Of a stretch of 64,000 bases of DNA, positions 1-8,939 are shown one piece after another. The notes under the pieces are model-generated. The model was given only the letters and a program-made list of their open reading frames with translations, was not told where the DNA came from and did no database searches. This DNA comes from Terrimonas ferruginea DSM 30193. Its GTDB lineage: Bacteria > Bacteroidota > Bacteroidia > Chitinophagales > Chitinophagaceae. The stretch lies in assembly GCF_000425585.1 (NCBI RefSeq), contig NZ_KE384399.1, forward strand, positions 354,459 to 418,458, in the 5' to 3' direction. Numbering within the stretch: position 1 is the stretch's first letter; every line of letters begins with the position of its first letter. Both the position numbers and the translations under genes were made by a program.

Positions 1-7
1 TTCGGGC

Positions 8-28
8 TAAGGCTTGAGGTATAAGGTG
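8..28. repeat. Degenerate 7-bp tandem repeat (TAAGGTG type)
   Basis: Three imperfect copies of a heptad close to TAAGGTG lie end to end at the left edge. The same unit recurs at 9557-9570 and 16697-16731. It is non-coding, lies beyond the 3' end of the first minus-strand gene, and may continue outside the window. Confidence 0.6.
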
Positions 29-70
29 GGAAGTTGCGGGTGAAAATTATTCATTACTTGAGTTGTTCAT

Positions 71-94
71 AAAAAAAGACCGCCCCGGCGGTCT
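71..94 (-). terminator. Rho-independent terminator of the PLP acyltransferase gene
   Basis: An inverted repeat GACCGCC/GGCGGTC at 78-93 is preceded on the plus strand by seven A residues. On the minus strand it is therefore a GC-rich hairpin followed by a U-tract. It lies about 70 bp past the stop of the minus-strand gene ending at 167. Confidence 0.85.
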
Positions 95-166
95 GTACGT
101 ATCAAGAATAAATTCATTTACATATTTACACATTCCGCCAAAGGCGGCACATTTTCACATTCTTTC

Positions 167-1420
167 TCAATCTGCCATATCCGGAATGGCCTCGGCCTTA
201 TAAGCTCCTGCGTCCAGTTTTTCTTTGGTAGCGGAGAACGCCTGCAGCGTCTCTTCGATGTCTGCATCGGTATGTGTGGCCGTAGGGATGAGGCGGTAAA
301 TGATATGTCCTTTCGGAATAACCGGGTATACCACGATAGAGCAGAATATGCGGTAGTTCTCACGCAGGTCCATTACCATGGCTGTTGCTTCTTCCACGCC
401 ACCTTTCATGTATACAGGTGTTACCACTGAATCGGTGTTGCCGATATCAAAACCACGTTCTTTCAATCCAGCCTGTAGTTTGAGGGCGTTGCTCCAGAGT
501 TTCTCGCGCAGTTCGGGTTGTGTGCGCAACAGGTCGAGGCGTTTAAGGTTACCGATCACGAGTGGCATCGGCAGGCTTTTGGCAAAAATCTGGCTGCGGA
601 TGTTGTAACGGATATAGTCGATGATCTTGCGGTCACCGGCAACGAATGCACCGATTGACGCCATTGATTTGGCGAATGTAGAGAAGTAGAGATCGATTTT
701 GTCCTGTACGCCTTGTGCTTCACCGGCACCGGCGCCGGTTGCACCGAGTGTACCGAAACCATGCGCATCGTCAACAAGAAGGCGGAAATCATATTTATCT
801 TTCAGTGCTGCGATCTCGGTCAGTTTGCCCTGATCGCCGGCCATACCGAATACACCTTCCGTGATCACGAGTACGCCGCCGGCATTCTGCTTGTTCACCA
901 GTGCAGAAGCGCGTTGCAATTGTTTTTCCAGGTCGGCGAGGTCGTTGTGTTTGTACACATAACGGTGACCGGGATGCAAACGCAATCCATCGATAATACA
1001 GGCGTGGCTTTCTGCGTCGTATACAATCACATCATGACGGCTGCAAAGCACGTCGATGATGCTCACCATTCCCTGGTAGCCGAAGTTGAGCAGGGCGGCA
1101 TCTTCTTTCATCACAAAAGCAGCCAGCTCGGCTTCGAGTTGTTCGTGATAATCACTGTTGCCGCTCATCATACGCGCACCCATCGGCAGTGCCAGGCCAA
1201 AACGTGCGGCACCGTCTGCATCAGCTTTACGTACTTCAGGATGATTGGCGAGACCGAGATAGTTGTTGAGGCTCCATACGATCATTTCTTTTCCGCGGAA
1301 TTTCATGCGGCTTGAAATGTCTCCTTCCAGTTTGGGAAATGCGAAATAGCCATGTGCTCTTTCGCGGTGTTGGCCAATAGGACCATAATTTTTAAGCAGA
1401 CGCTCAAAGATGTCAGCCAT
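167..1420 (-). CDS. AONS-family PLP-dependent C-acyltransferase (serine palmitoyltransferase / cysteate acyltransferase type)
   Basis: This 417-residue protein belongs to the alpha-oxoamine synthase family: fold type I PLP enzymes that condense an acyl-CoA or acyl-ACP with an amino acid and release CO2. Visible landmarks are the cofactor-binding D-D-A-H stretch near residues 217-220, the Schiff-base lysine in STFAKS (K251) and the G-T-L-G-A-T-G-A-G loop that follows. Length fits the family. In Bacteroidota, members make 3-ketosphinganine for sphingolipids or the cysteate-derived precursor of sulfonolipids (capnine). The sequence alone does not decide between serine, cysteate and alanine (biotin pathway) as substrate, but no biotin genes are near, so a lipid role is favoured. 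It is transcribed alone, with terminators on both sides. Confidence 0.8.
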   Translation of the reverse strand: MADIFERLLKNYGPIGQHRERAHGYFAFPKLEGDISSRMKFRGKEMIVWSLNNYLGLANHPEVRKADADGAARFGLALPMGARMMSGNSDYHEQLEAELAAFVMKEDAALLNFGYQGMVSIIDVLCSRHDVIVYDAESHACIIDGLRLHPGHRYVYKHNDLADLEKQLQRASALVNKQNAGGVLVITEGVFGMAGDQGKLTEIAALKDKYDFRLLVDDAHGFGTLGATGAGAGEAQGVQDKIDLYFSTFAKSMASIGAFVAGDRKIIDYIRYNIRSQIFAKSLPMPLVIGNLKRLDLLRTQPELREKLWSNALKLQAGLKERGFDIGNTDSVVTPVYMKGGVEEATAMVMDLRENYRIFCSIVVYPVIPKGHIIYRLIPTATHTDADIEETLQAFSATKEKLDAGAYKAEAIPDMAD

Positions 1421-1507
1421 ATGTTTATGAAGATTTTAGGTGAGGCCCCGCTCATGCCCGGGGCAGACGCTTTCCAAAAAAGCGTTGCAAAGGTAAGGTT
1501 TTGTCAG

Positions 1508-1535
1508 CAAAAAGCCCCGGCAAACTGCCGGGGCT
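1508..1535 (-). terminator. Rho-independent terminator of the penicillin-binding protein gene
   Basis: A perfect 10-bp inverted repeat AGCCCCGGCA/TGCCGGGGCT (1513-1522 and 1526-1535) with a 3-nt loop is preceded by A residues on the plus strand. Read on the minus strand it is a strong hairpin plus U-run, 22 bp beyond the stop of the gene at 1557. Confidence 0.9.
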
Positions 1536-1556
1536 AAGCTATTGAAGAGGAGTGCT

Positions 1557-3962
1557 TTAGTTCTCTTTTTTACCAAATAGTTTCTTGAAAAGCCCTTTTT
1601 TCTTCCGGGGCTCATCGGCTGCGGAACCGATTGGTTTGTTGTTCGGGTCTTTTTTCGAATCTTTTTTCTGCGTACTGTCTTTTTTAGGTGTAGTAACAGG
1701 CGCATCCGGATCCTGGAACGGACGCGATTCGGCCGGAAGGTCATATCCTTCTTCTGTACCTACGCCCACGTCTTCCTGCTGCGCGCCCGGCTCAATATCC
1801 GAGTCGATCTGCAGGGCATCCGCACTGAACATTTCGTTGTCCATTTGTGCCGGCTGTACAAATTTGGCGTCGCGTTCGATACCGAGTTTTTTGTCGGCGT
1901 ATACTTTTTTGAAGAAGTTTTCCCAGATAGGTCTTGCGGCTGCGCCACCAAAACCGCCGCTGCCTTCGTTGCGGATGAAACGGTCATCGCAACCAACCCA
2001 TACGCCACCGAGCAACTGCGGCGTATAACCCATGAACCATGCATCAGAGTTGTCGTTGGTCGTACCGGTTTTGCCGGCCATTTCAGCGGCACCGAGGCGT
2101 CCGCGCAATCCTGCTGCGGTACCTTTGTCTACGGTTCCCTGCATCATGCGGGCCATTTTATAAGCCGTGATCTCACTGATCACTTCCTTGCGGTTGGCAC
2201 TGTAATCAAAGCGTTTGATCACATTGCCATTGCGGTCTTCAATACGGCTGATGAAATAAGGCCTGGTTGAAAAACCTCTTCCTGCAAAAATGGTATAACC
2301 CCACATCATTTCGAAAAGTGAAAGTTCGCAGGAACCGAGTGCGATAGAGGGGAAAGCTTCTACTTTTGTGGGGATATTCAACCGTGCTATGAAATCGGTA
2401 AATTCTTTTACTCCCACCTGCTTCATGATATAAGCCGTAGCACAGTTTTTCGACCATGCCAGTGCGTTGGCCATCGTCATCGTGCGGCCGGAGCAGGAGC
2501 GGCTTGTTGCCGGCACCAGTTGACCATTGCCAAATGATTGCTGCTGATCCACCACCTCCGTTTCCGGCGTGAAGCCGCGTTCTTCCATTGCCTGTGTATA
2601 CAGCAGCGGCTTTATTGACGAACCAACCTGGCGTTTGGTGTTGAGGTTGGCGTGGTCGAGTTTATAGGTTTTGAAGTTGATGCCGCCCACCCATGCTTTT
2701 ACCTCACCTGTTACAGGGTCCATTACCATGAAGGCCGACTGCACCATGGTACGGTGGTATTTAATGGAGTCGTAAGGCGTCATCACTGTATCTTTTTCCC
2801 ACTGTTTATTCCAGGCAAATACTTTCATGGGCGTCTTTACAAAGAAGCTTGCTTTGATCTCTTTGTCGCTCAAGTTGTCTTCCACACCGTTTTTCCATCG
2901 ATCGCTGCGTTTCATTTCCCGTTCGAGTACGTTCTCGTGGTCTTTCCAGATCGAACCATTTTTGATTTTGCTTTGTGCCAGTAGTGCTTTTTGCAGGTTG
3001 GGCACCTGCGAAGCCATCGCTTCTTCGGCGTATTCCTGCATACGCGGATTGATGGTGGTATAGATCTTCAATCCGTCTTCATAAATATTATAAGAGCCGC
3101 CATCCGGCTTTTTCAGTTTCTTCAATTCGTTCTTTACTTCTTCGCGCAGTATTTCGCGGAAGTAAGGAGCATAACCGGTGTTTTCATCCAGCTTGCGGTA
3201 ATTCAGTTTGATAGGCATGGCGCGGTAGCGGGTGGCTTCGGCAGCCGTAATATTTCCGTTCTCTTCCATGCGTGTTAACACCAGGTTGCGGCGATCGCGG
3301 GCAGGGACAGGATTGCGTCGCGGGTTGTAGACGCCGGGACCGTTGATCATGCCTACCAGCAAAGCGGCTTCTTCAACAGTGAGCACATCGGGCTCTTTCT
3401 GGAAAAAAGTACGGGATGCATTGCGGATACCGAACACATTATCAGAAAAAGGAACGGCATTCAGGTATAAAGCAATGATCTCTTCTTTGGTAAAGTTGCG
3501 TTCCAGTTTTACGGAAATGATCCATTCTTTCAGCTTCTGCATCATACGTTGTGCCTTGTTGGTGGCACGCCGGTTGAAGAGAGCGAGTGCCAATTGCTGC
3601 GTGATGGTGCTGCCACCACCTTTACTGCCCAGTAGCAGCACGGCGCGCATGGTTCCTTTCAGGTCGATGCCGGAGTGATCATAGAAGCGCTTGTCCTCGG
3701 TGGCAATGAGGGCGTTGACCACATGCGGGGAAATGTCGCGGTATTTCACCACGCTGCGGTTCCCTTCCGGCAGATAATATTTTCCCATCAGCGTTCCATC
3801 TTCAGCATATACTTCGGATGATTGCAGGATGGAAGGATTTTCCAATTCTTTCATGGAAGGCATTTCTCCGAAGACACCGAAGTTGGCCATCAGCACGAGC
3901 AGCACAAAGCCGAGGAAGCCAAAAAGGAAAATGCGCCAGAAAATGCGGACTGATTTTTTCAT
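1557..3962 (-). CDS. Class A penicillin-binding protein (PBP1A-like, bifunctional)
   Basis: This is a bifunctional peptidoglycan synthase of 801 residues. An N-terminal membrane anchor (about residues 7-27) is followed by a GT51 glycosyltransferase domain, with the catalytic glutamate in ATEDKRFYDH (E89) and the GGSTITQQLA motif (about 116-125). A transpeptidase domain follows, with SxxK at S448-K451 (GSSIKP), SKN at 504-506 and KTGTT from K631. All three active-site motifs are intact. The last 70 or so residues are hydrophilic, rich in Lys, Asp and Pro, a low-complexity periplasmic tail. It is probably transcribed on its own: PorW lies 112 bp upstream and a strong terminator follows. Confidence 0.96.
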   Translation of the reverse strand: MKKSVRIFWRIFLFGFLGFVLLVLMANFGVFGEMPSMKELENPSILQSSEVYAEDGTLMGKYYLPEGNRSVVKYRDISPHVVNALIATEDKRFYDHSGIDLKGTMRAVLLLGSKGGGSTITQQLALALFNRRATNKAQRMMQKLKEWIISVKLERNFTKEEIIALYLNAVPFSDNVFGIRNASRTFFQKEPDVLTVEEAALLVGMINGPGVYNPRRNPVPARDRRNLVLTRMEENGNITAAEATRYRAMPIKLNYRKLDENTGYAPYFREILREEVKNELKKLKKPDGGSYNIYEDGLKIYTTINPRMQEYAEEAMASQVPNLQKALLAQSKIKNGSIWKDHENVLEREMKRSDRWKNGVEDNLSDKEIKASFFVKTPMKVFAWNKQWEKDTVMTPYDSIKYHRTMVQSAFMVMDPVTGEVKAWVGGINFKTYKLDHANLNTKRQVGSSIKPLLYTQAMEERGFTPETEVVDQQQSFGNGQLVPATSRSCSGRTMTMANALAWSKNCATAYIMKQVGVKEFTDFIARLNIPTKVEAFPSIALGSCELSLFEMMWGYTIFAGRGFSTRPYFISRIEDRNGNVIKRFDYSANRKEVISEITAYKMARMMQGTVDKGTAAGLRGRLGAAEMAGKTGTTNDNSDAWFMGYTPQLLGGVWVGCDDRFIRNEGSGGFGGAAARPIWENFFKKVYADKKLGIERDAKFVQPAQMDNEMFSADALQIDSDIEPGAQQEDVGVGTEEGYDLPAESRPFQDPDAPVTTPKKDSTQKKDSKKDPNNKPIGSAADEPRKKKGLFKKLFGKKEN

Positions 3963-4074
3963 TCGTTTCCGTTTTTAGGGGCATGAACATAGCAGGTTCA
4001 TGCAAACCGTTCGAAATTAGCAAAAACCCAGCCGCGGATTGAGCGTACCGGGTTTAATTTTTTCCCAAAAAACA

Positions 4075-7000
4075 TCAGAATTTGCCAGGCAGTTTGTTCT
4101 GGAGGAATTGCTGGTATTTTCCAAGTTCTTTGTTGGTTTTCAGCAGTTCAAGGTTGGCCTGGCTGATGATCAGGAAGCTGTACTTGCCACCTTTCAGCCA
4201 CGGAACGATCTGTGTGCTCGTTTTGGGCTGGTTCACGCTCACATATTCCAACGCTTCTTCCGCATTTTTAAACGGACTCATCAGCAGCAGGCGGTTGTCC
4301 GCATCGATCGTCACCAATTCGGAGGTGAGCGTCTTGCTGCGGTAGTTCTGCTGGTTGTGCAGGTTGAATGCATTCTGCGCTTCGCGGATGAATACCGGGT
4401 CTACTTTATTCAGCACCACCACTACATAATGCGGTACATCGGCGTTGTAGTTAAAGGCATTCGGATCTACCGGAGGTGCCGCAGGCTTCGGCACAGGAGC
4501 TTTTACCACGGTATCGGGGCGCGGAGTTACTGGTGCGGTCACCGGTGGCTTAACCGCCACAGTATCCTTGGGAACCGGTGTAACGGCTACCGTATCAGGT
4601 GCGGGTATGGGCGGCGCTTTGGTAATGAGTGAATCGACAGGTTTGGTTACCACCGTGTCTTTTACAGGTGGTACAACTACAGGAGGCTTCGCGGCCACGG
4701 TATCTTTTATTACGGGTGGTTTGGCGGCAACTGTGTCTTTAGCAGGAGGCGGCGTTACCACAACCGGTGGTTTGGCGGCAACCGTATCTTTTACTACCGG
4801 AGGTTGAGGTTTGGGTACAACAGCTACAGGCGGCTGTGTAACAACGGCGTTGCGGTCTTCCGCAGGTCTTTCAATCACGAGGTTGCGGAGTTCTTCCTCG
4901 ATTTCGGCACGGCGGTTCAACACGTTGAGCAGGTTGGTGGCTTTGGCGGCCATGGGAGTCTGATCGAAACGTGATATGATATTATTCAGTACGCCTTTGG
5001 CCACACTGTCTTCGCGTTGACGGATATAATAGACGGCTTCGATGTAGAGCAGCTGAGGTGTCCAGTAGCTGTTGCCATAAATGCTGTCCGCAGCTTTCTT
5101 GCGGGCAACGGCTTCCTGGAATTGTCCTTCAATGAAGAGGTCGTAAATTTCTTCGTAGGTGCGTGTGGCAGCAGTATTCGATTTCTGGTCTTTCGGATTT
5201 TTTCCGGTGGTTACGATCGCCGTCAGGTTGCTATTGGGAAATTGTTGTGACAACTGATTTTTCACCGCAGTGGCTTTGGCCATTTCTCCATTACGCTGGT
5301 AGCAATAATAGAGGTTGAACAAAATGTCTTCCATCTGCGGATGTTGCGGGAAGCGTGTGCGGACGGCTTCCAGCGTTTCGGTTCCGGCGGGGCAATCTTC
5401 CAGATCCTGGATATAAATTTTGCCCAGTTCGTATTGAGCGGTTTGCAGGGAGTCGTTGGACTTCTGCAGGCTTTCCGGGGTCAGGGGCAGCCGGTTATAA
5501 AGTATATCGTAAGTGCTTTCGCCACCACCGGTTGAAAGATCCTGGTTTGGATTGGAAGGATCGGGTGCCAGCAGATTGTTGTTGTTCTGAATCTGGTTCA
5601 TGAGCGATGCGCTCCGGCGCCAGTTGTCTACGTTGGGACGTTTGCCCCAGCGTGTACGGAAATCATTCTCTCCTTTCTGGCGTAACGTGGAATTGTAGAA
5701 ATACCAATCTCCTTTCTGCGTATTGCCGCCGAATAGGGGCGGTGCCTGGTTATTGCCGGGTAATGGAATGCCGGTAGTGATGGTGCCTTCGTCTTTCAGC
5801 CCTTGTGCTTTGCGAAGCTGACGGGCAAGTTTGCGCACGAGTTCTTTGCGTTCGTCTTCCGGAAGTGCGGCGATATGTTGCAGGCTATCCTGGCGTTCGA
5901 TAATGTCGAGGTTGGTTACGATTTTACCGAGAATGGTTTTACGTGCGGTAATGAGATCGGGATCTTTCAATGCCGGGTCGCTCATGTTGAGGCTGTCGTA
6001 AAAACGGTGTGCATCGCGGTAAACGCGTTTCTGGAAAGAGAGTTCTGCCAGTTGAAGAAAAGCGCGGTTGCGTTGTGATGCGTTGTTGGAGGCATAACGG
6101 GTACTTTTCAGTAAAAGTGCAAGTGCTGCATCGGTATTGTCGCGCTCGAGTTCCATTTGCGCAGCCATATAATAAATGATGTCGCGATAATCGGCGTATT
6201 TATCGCGGCGTGCCATTTTGAGCAGGGTGGAAATATTTTTCTCGATATAATTTTCTCCGCCGTCTTTGTTTACGCGGATGCTGGACAGGCGTGCATAGAT
6301 TTCGAGAATGGGATCATTGGCGTGGCTGATGGCTTTGCCATAATATTTTTCCGCGTCAGCGTAGTTGTTGCTCATCTCGAATAACTGACCGGCGAGGTAT
6401 TCCCAGCGGGCTCTTTCCTGTCTGTTGGTGGCATTGTCCAGCGCCTGCACCAGGTGTACGGCGGCACTGTCCCAATTGTTTTGTTTATAAAACATAAATG
6501 CCTGCACTTCTTCGAGGTCGCTGCGAAGACGTGAAGGAAACTGCGGATCATCTCTCAATACAACAATGAGGCTGGATGCTTCGGCAAACTGGTCCATCAT
6601 CAGGTGGTTGCGGATCTGCCAGATGAAAGCGTCGTTGCGGCTGGGTGGTTCGGAGAAAACTTTTTTCAGTACGTTTCTTTTCTCTTTGGTGCTAATGCTG
6701 TTGGCCGCGTTGCCATCGATGCGGCTGCCGATGGTTTTATAATAACCGTCTTTTTCGCGGGGAGCAAAAGCATAGTTAATGAACTGGAACATCAGGTAGG
6801 CCGAGTCGTGCTGTTGCTTCAGGTAGTAAGTGGCCCCCCATAATAAATACATATTGTCGATCCAGTCGTTGCGGAGGTCATGGATGGCGATGCCGGTCTG
6901 TGTTTTATAGCTCACCGAATCGAGTTGCGTGCTGTCGGCGGCTGTGGTTTCTAAAGAATAGTTGTAAAAAGAGAGTAACTGAGAGTAATCGTCGCGGTAA

Positions 7001-7275
7001 GCCTGTTTGGCGCGGTCGATGATCTCGTTGAGTTTGTTATTGGCGTTGAAATACCAGTTGTAATGGGTAACGGTGTTCTGGGTGAAGCGGCGGAAGCCGG
7101 GAATCTTTTTGTCGGTGGACTTTTCGGATGCGAGTTCGCGGTTTTCGTATTCTTTGGGCTTGGCAAACTGGTAGGAAATGCCCATCTGCCCGAAACATGG
7201 TACGAGGAACAGGCACAGAATAAGACTAAAACCCAGGGAAGCAGTATTTCTTTGGACTCGCATTGGCCGGCGCAA
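4075..7275 (-). CDS. PorW/SprE-like TPR protein of the type IX secretion system
   Basis: This 1066-residue exported protein begins with a hydrophobic signal (about residues 13-30) ending near Cys27. That could be a lipid-attachment cysteine, although the -1 residue is Pro, which is not canonical. The N-terminal region (FRRFTQNTVTHYNWYFNA, about 62-79) and the long array of TPR-like helical pairs to about residue 790 match the PorW/SprE family, which links the type IX secretion trans-envelope complex in Bacteroidota. About 100 residues rich in Pro, Val and KDTV repeats follow (roughly 830-935), then a compact C-terminal domain that may fold independently. The presence of this gene implies that the cell has type IX secretion. 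No other T9SS gene is in the window. The assignment rests on remembered family features, not an alignment. Confidence 0.75.
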   Translation of the reverse strand: MRRPMRVQRNTASLGFSLILCLFLVPCFGQMGISYQFAKPKEYENRELASEKSTDKKIPGFRRFTQNTVTHYNWYFNANNKLNEIIDRAKQAYRDDYSQLLSFYNYSLETTAADSTQLDSVSYKTQTGIAIHDLRNDWIDNMYLLWGATYYLKQQHDSAYLMFQFINYAFAPREKDGYYKTIGSRIDGNAANSISTKEKRNVLKKVFSEPPSRNDAFIWQIRNHLMMDQFAEASSLIVVLRDDPQFPSRLRSDLEEVQAFMFYKQNNWDSAAVHLVQALDNATNRQERARWEYLAGQLFEMSNNYADAEKYYGKAISHANDPILEIYARLSSIRVNKDGGENYIEKNISTLLKMARRDKYADYRDIIYYMAAQMELERDNTDAALALLLKSTRYASNNASQRNRAFLQLAELSFQKRVYRDAHRFYDSLNMSDPALKDPDLITARKTILGKIVTNLDIIERQDSLQHIAALPEDERKELVRKLARQLRKAQGLKDEGTITTGIPLPGNNQAPPLFGGNTQKGDWYFYNSTLRQKGENDFRTRWGKRPNVDNWRRSASLMNQIQNNNNLLAPDPSNPNQDLSTGGGESTYDILYNRLPLTPESLQKSNDSLQTAQYELGKIYIQDLEDCPAGTETLEAVRTRFPQHPQMEDILFNLYYCYQRNGEMAKATAVKNQLSQQFPNSNLTAIVTTGKNPKDQKSNTAATRTYEEIYDLFIEGQFQEAVARKKAADSIYGNSYWTPQLLYIEAVYYIRQREDSVAKGVLNNIISRFDQTPMAAKATNLLNVLNRRAEIEEELRNLVIERPAEDRNAVVTQPPVAVVPKPQPPVVKDTVAAKPPVVVTPPPAKDTVAAKPPVIKDTVAAKPPVVVPPVKDTVVTKPVDSLITKAPPIPAPDTVAVTPVPKDTVAVKPPVTAPVTPRPDTVVKAPVPKPAAPPVDPNAFNYNADVPHYVVVVLNKVDPVFIREAQNAFNLHNQQNYRSKTLTSELVTIDADNRLLLMSPFKNAEEALEYVSVNQPKTSTQIVPWLKGGKYSFLIISQANLELLKTNKELGKYQQFLQNKLPGKF
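4495..4815 (-). repeat. In-frame KDTV-AKPPV repeat tract inside the PorW-like gene
   Basis: The DNA encodes about eight imperfect repeats of a 10-13 residue unit built on K-D-T-V followed by A-x-K-P-P-V. This gives a Pro/Val-rich linker between the TPR region and the C-terminal domain. The repeats are degenerate at the DNA level. Confidence 0.8.
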
Positions 7276-7422
7276 ACTAAGTTCTTAATAACTGAAATTC
7301 AAACAATTTAGTATAAAAATAGGGCAATTTTTTTTGCCGAACTGTGGCATTTGCCGAAGGCTTTGATAATCACGGATCGACGGGGAAAAGACGAAAGCCG
7401 GTTACCTGGCGGGGCCAGCCTT

Positions 7423-7450
7423 TTTTGAATTTTGACATTTTAATTTTGAA
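7423..7450. repeat. Degenerate 7-bp tandem repeat (TTTTGAA type)
   Basis: Four heptads close to TTTTGAA lie end to end in the 231-bp gap between the divergent PorW-like gene and the operon starting at 7507. The repeat sits about 55-85 bp upstream of that start codon, so it may overlap promoter elements. Nothing else was recognised in the gap. Confidence 0.55.
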
Positions 7451-7506
7451 TTACTCTTCCACAAAGCGGGATTGCTTATTTTTATCCGAGTTAATAATTC
7501 CTGATT

Positions 7507-7905
7507 ATGGCAAAACTGGATCCCGGATCTACGCTCAAGCGGCTGCGCAACCGTTACCGGATGGTGGTGATGAATGATGATACGTATGAGGAGGTGGTGA
7601 CGTTTAAGTTGTCCAGATTCAGCGTATATGTGGGGTTGAGCACAGTTTTTGTGTTGCTCGTGGGCCTTACGGTGGCGCTGATCATCTTTACGCCGTTGCG
7701 TTATTATATACCGGGAGCGGCGAGCCAGCAATCTTCCGGCCGCGAACTGCGGGAGGTAAAGATCGGGGTGGATTCGGTGAGCCGCCAGATGGGCTACCAG
7801 GAAAAATACCTTGAAAACATCCGCATGGTGCTTCGCGGTGATATTCCGGTAAGCCGGGATACCACCACGCTGGAACTGCCAAAGGATGAATTCAGCGATG
7901 ACTGA
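7507..7905 (+). CDS. M23-peptidase-like membrane anchor lacking the LytM domain
   Basis: The 132-residue protein has a basic N-terminal cytoplasmic part, a segment KLSRFSVYVG leading into one transmembrane helix (about 36-60), and a short periplasmic region ending in an acidic tail. The stretch from the cytoplasmic NDDTYEE motif to the FTPLRYYIPG after the membrane matches the N-terminal half of the M23 (LytM-type) peptidases that neighbour bactofilin genes in Bacteroidota. The zinc-binding catalytic half is absent: the reading frame stops cleanly and bactofilin starts 24 bp later, leaving no room for it. It may act as a membrane partner of bactofilin, but no peptidase activity is expected. 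First gene of a five-gene operon. Confidence 0.7.
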   Translation: MAKLDPGSTLKRLRNRYRMVVMNDDTYEEVVTFKLSRFSVYVGLSTVFVLLVGLTVALIIFTPLRYYIPGAASQQSSGRELREVKIGVDSVSRQMGYQEKYLENIRMVLRGDIPVSRDTTTLELPKDEFSDD

Positions 7906-7929
7906 TCCTTCATTTAATCCAAGATAACT

Positions 7930-8337
7930 ATGTTCAATAACCCCAAAAAAACCGACATGCAGGAAAAAAGCATTTCCGGGGGCGCTACGCTGGTAAGTGC
8001 CGGCACCACTTTCAAAGGCGATATCAGCAGCACCAGCGATCTCCGCATCGATGGTAAAGTGGTTGGCAATATCCAGAGCACTGCGCGCGTGGTGATCGGT
8101 GCCAACGGAGAAGTGGAAGGAGATATAACGGGTAACCAGGCCGATATCGTCGGCAAGGTATCCGGTAATATCCGCGCCAAGGAATTGCTGCAACTGCGCG
8201 GCGACTGTGTAGTAACCGGTAACCTTTATGCCGGCAAATTACAGGTAGAGCCGACTGCCACATTCAACGGGCATTGCCACATGGGTAATAATGTAGTGGA
8301 AATGGCCAATAAAGAACTTCCTGCACTTGCCAAATAA
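7930..8337 (+). CDS. Bactofilin (polymer-forming cytoskeletal protein)
   Basis: At 135 residues this is a typical bactofilin. A short polar N-terminus precedes a right-handed beta-helix core, seen as regular hydrophobic/Gly turns (DLRIDGKVVGNIQS, VEGDITGNQADIVGKVSGNI), and a short polar C-terminal tail. Bactofilins polymerise without nucleotides and usually position cell-wall enzymes such as M23 endopeptidases. The upstream gene encodes only the anchor half of such an enzyme, so this bactofilin probably recruits a partner encoded elsewhere. It overlaps the next ORF if that gene uses the TTG start at 8327. Confidence 0.93.
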   Translation: MFNNPKKTDMQEKSISGGATLVSAGTTFKGDISSTSDLRIDGKVVGNIQSTARVVIGANGEVEGDITGNQADIVGKVSGNIRAKELLQLRGDCVVTGNLYAGKLQVEPTATFNGHCHMGNNVVEMANKELPALAK

Positions 8338-8542
8338 ACGTGTTCCCAACTGGATGAATTACCTGGGGCTGGGTATGCAGCTCCTGGTGTTGCTTGCATT
8401 GGCCCTCTGGGGCGGGATGGAGCTGGACAAACGTTTCAATATGTCGCCGTTCCTGACGCTTACCTTACCTTTGCTTGTCCTGATCATGACTTTTTACCGG
8501 GTGATCAGGGAAACGTCGAAACGAAAGAACAAAGATGAGTGA
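8327..8542 (+). CDS. AtpZ/AtpI family small membrane protein
   Basis: This 71-residue protein has two transmembrane helices (about 11-29 and 36-60) with a G-x-G plus L-D-K-R motif between them and a basic C-terminus, as in AtpZ. AtpZ proteins are normally encoded just ahead of the F-type ATP synthase genes and are linked to c-ring assembly or cation supply. The start is uncertain: TTG at 8327 overlaps the bactofilin stop, while an in-frame ATG at 8354 would give 62 residues and remove nine residues before the first helix. The stop overlaps the next gene by 8 bp. Confidence 0.8.
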   Translation: MPNKRVPNWMNYLGLGMQLLVLLALALWGGMELDKRFNMSPFLTLTLPLLVLIMTFYRVIRETSKRKNKDE

Positions 8543-8939
8543 AACCAAAGGCTTCGGCCACTTCAAGATCCCCGTATTGATATTTGTTGTAATCACGGCA
8601 GGCATTCTGCTTGCGCAGCAACCTTTGGAGAAAGCGGATGTAGACTACAGGGTATTGCTGGGCGGCAACCTGATTCTTTTCCTGGTATCGGTTGCTACCG
8701 GCGCCATGGCGCGTAAAGCACTGGGCAATACCAATCCCCACGCATTCACACGTGCCGTATACGCGGGTTTTGTACTTCGCCTGTTTGTATGCGCCATTGC
8801 GGCCGGGGTATATATTATTGCCTCCGGCGACCAACTGAATAAATACGGACTCTTCGGCAGTCTTCTTTTTTATTTCGTCTATACTTTTATTGAAATCACT
8901 TCTTTGCAGCGCCTGTTGAAGCAAAAAAAGAATGCCTAA
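8535..8939 (+). CDS. AtpI-like four-helix membrane protein
   Basis: This 134-residue protein has four predicted transmembrane segments (about 11-27, 41-60, 73-93 and 105-123), little loop sequence and a lysine-rich end. Size, topology and position behind AtpZ match the poorly conserved second small membrane protein (AtpI-like) that usually sits between atpZ and atpB in Bacteroidota. Here it is not followed by atpB: it overlaps an SprT-like gene by 8 bp. Function by homology is assistance in ATP synthase rotor assembly, but the sequence itself is weakly informative. Confidence 0.6.
   Translation: MSETKGFGHFKIPVLIFVVITAGILLAQQPLEKADVDYRVLLGGNLILFLVSVATGAMARKALGNTNPHAFTRAVYAGFVLRLFVCAIAAGVYIIASGDQLNKYGLFGSLLFYFVYTFIEITSLQRLLKQKKNA

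Noticed and set aside
713-1315. Plus-strand open frame of 200 codons opposite the PLP acyltransferase
   Set aside because: It is the antisense of a well conserved enzyme gene and encodes no recognisable protein; the frame stays open because of codon bias on the other strand.
1445-1464. Inverted repeat GCCCC/GGGGC upstream of the PLP acyltransferase
   Set aside because: The stem is only five base pairs with a long loop and no U-run, so it was not called a terminator or riboswitch.
7402-8193. Minus-strand open frame of 263 codons across the M23-like and bactofilin genes
   Set aside because: Both overlapped plus-strand genes have clear family features; the antisense product is His/Arg-rich with no domain.
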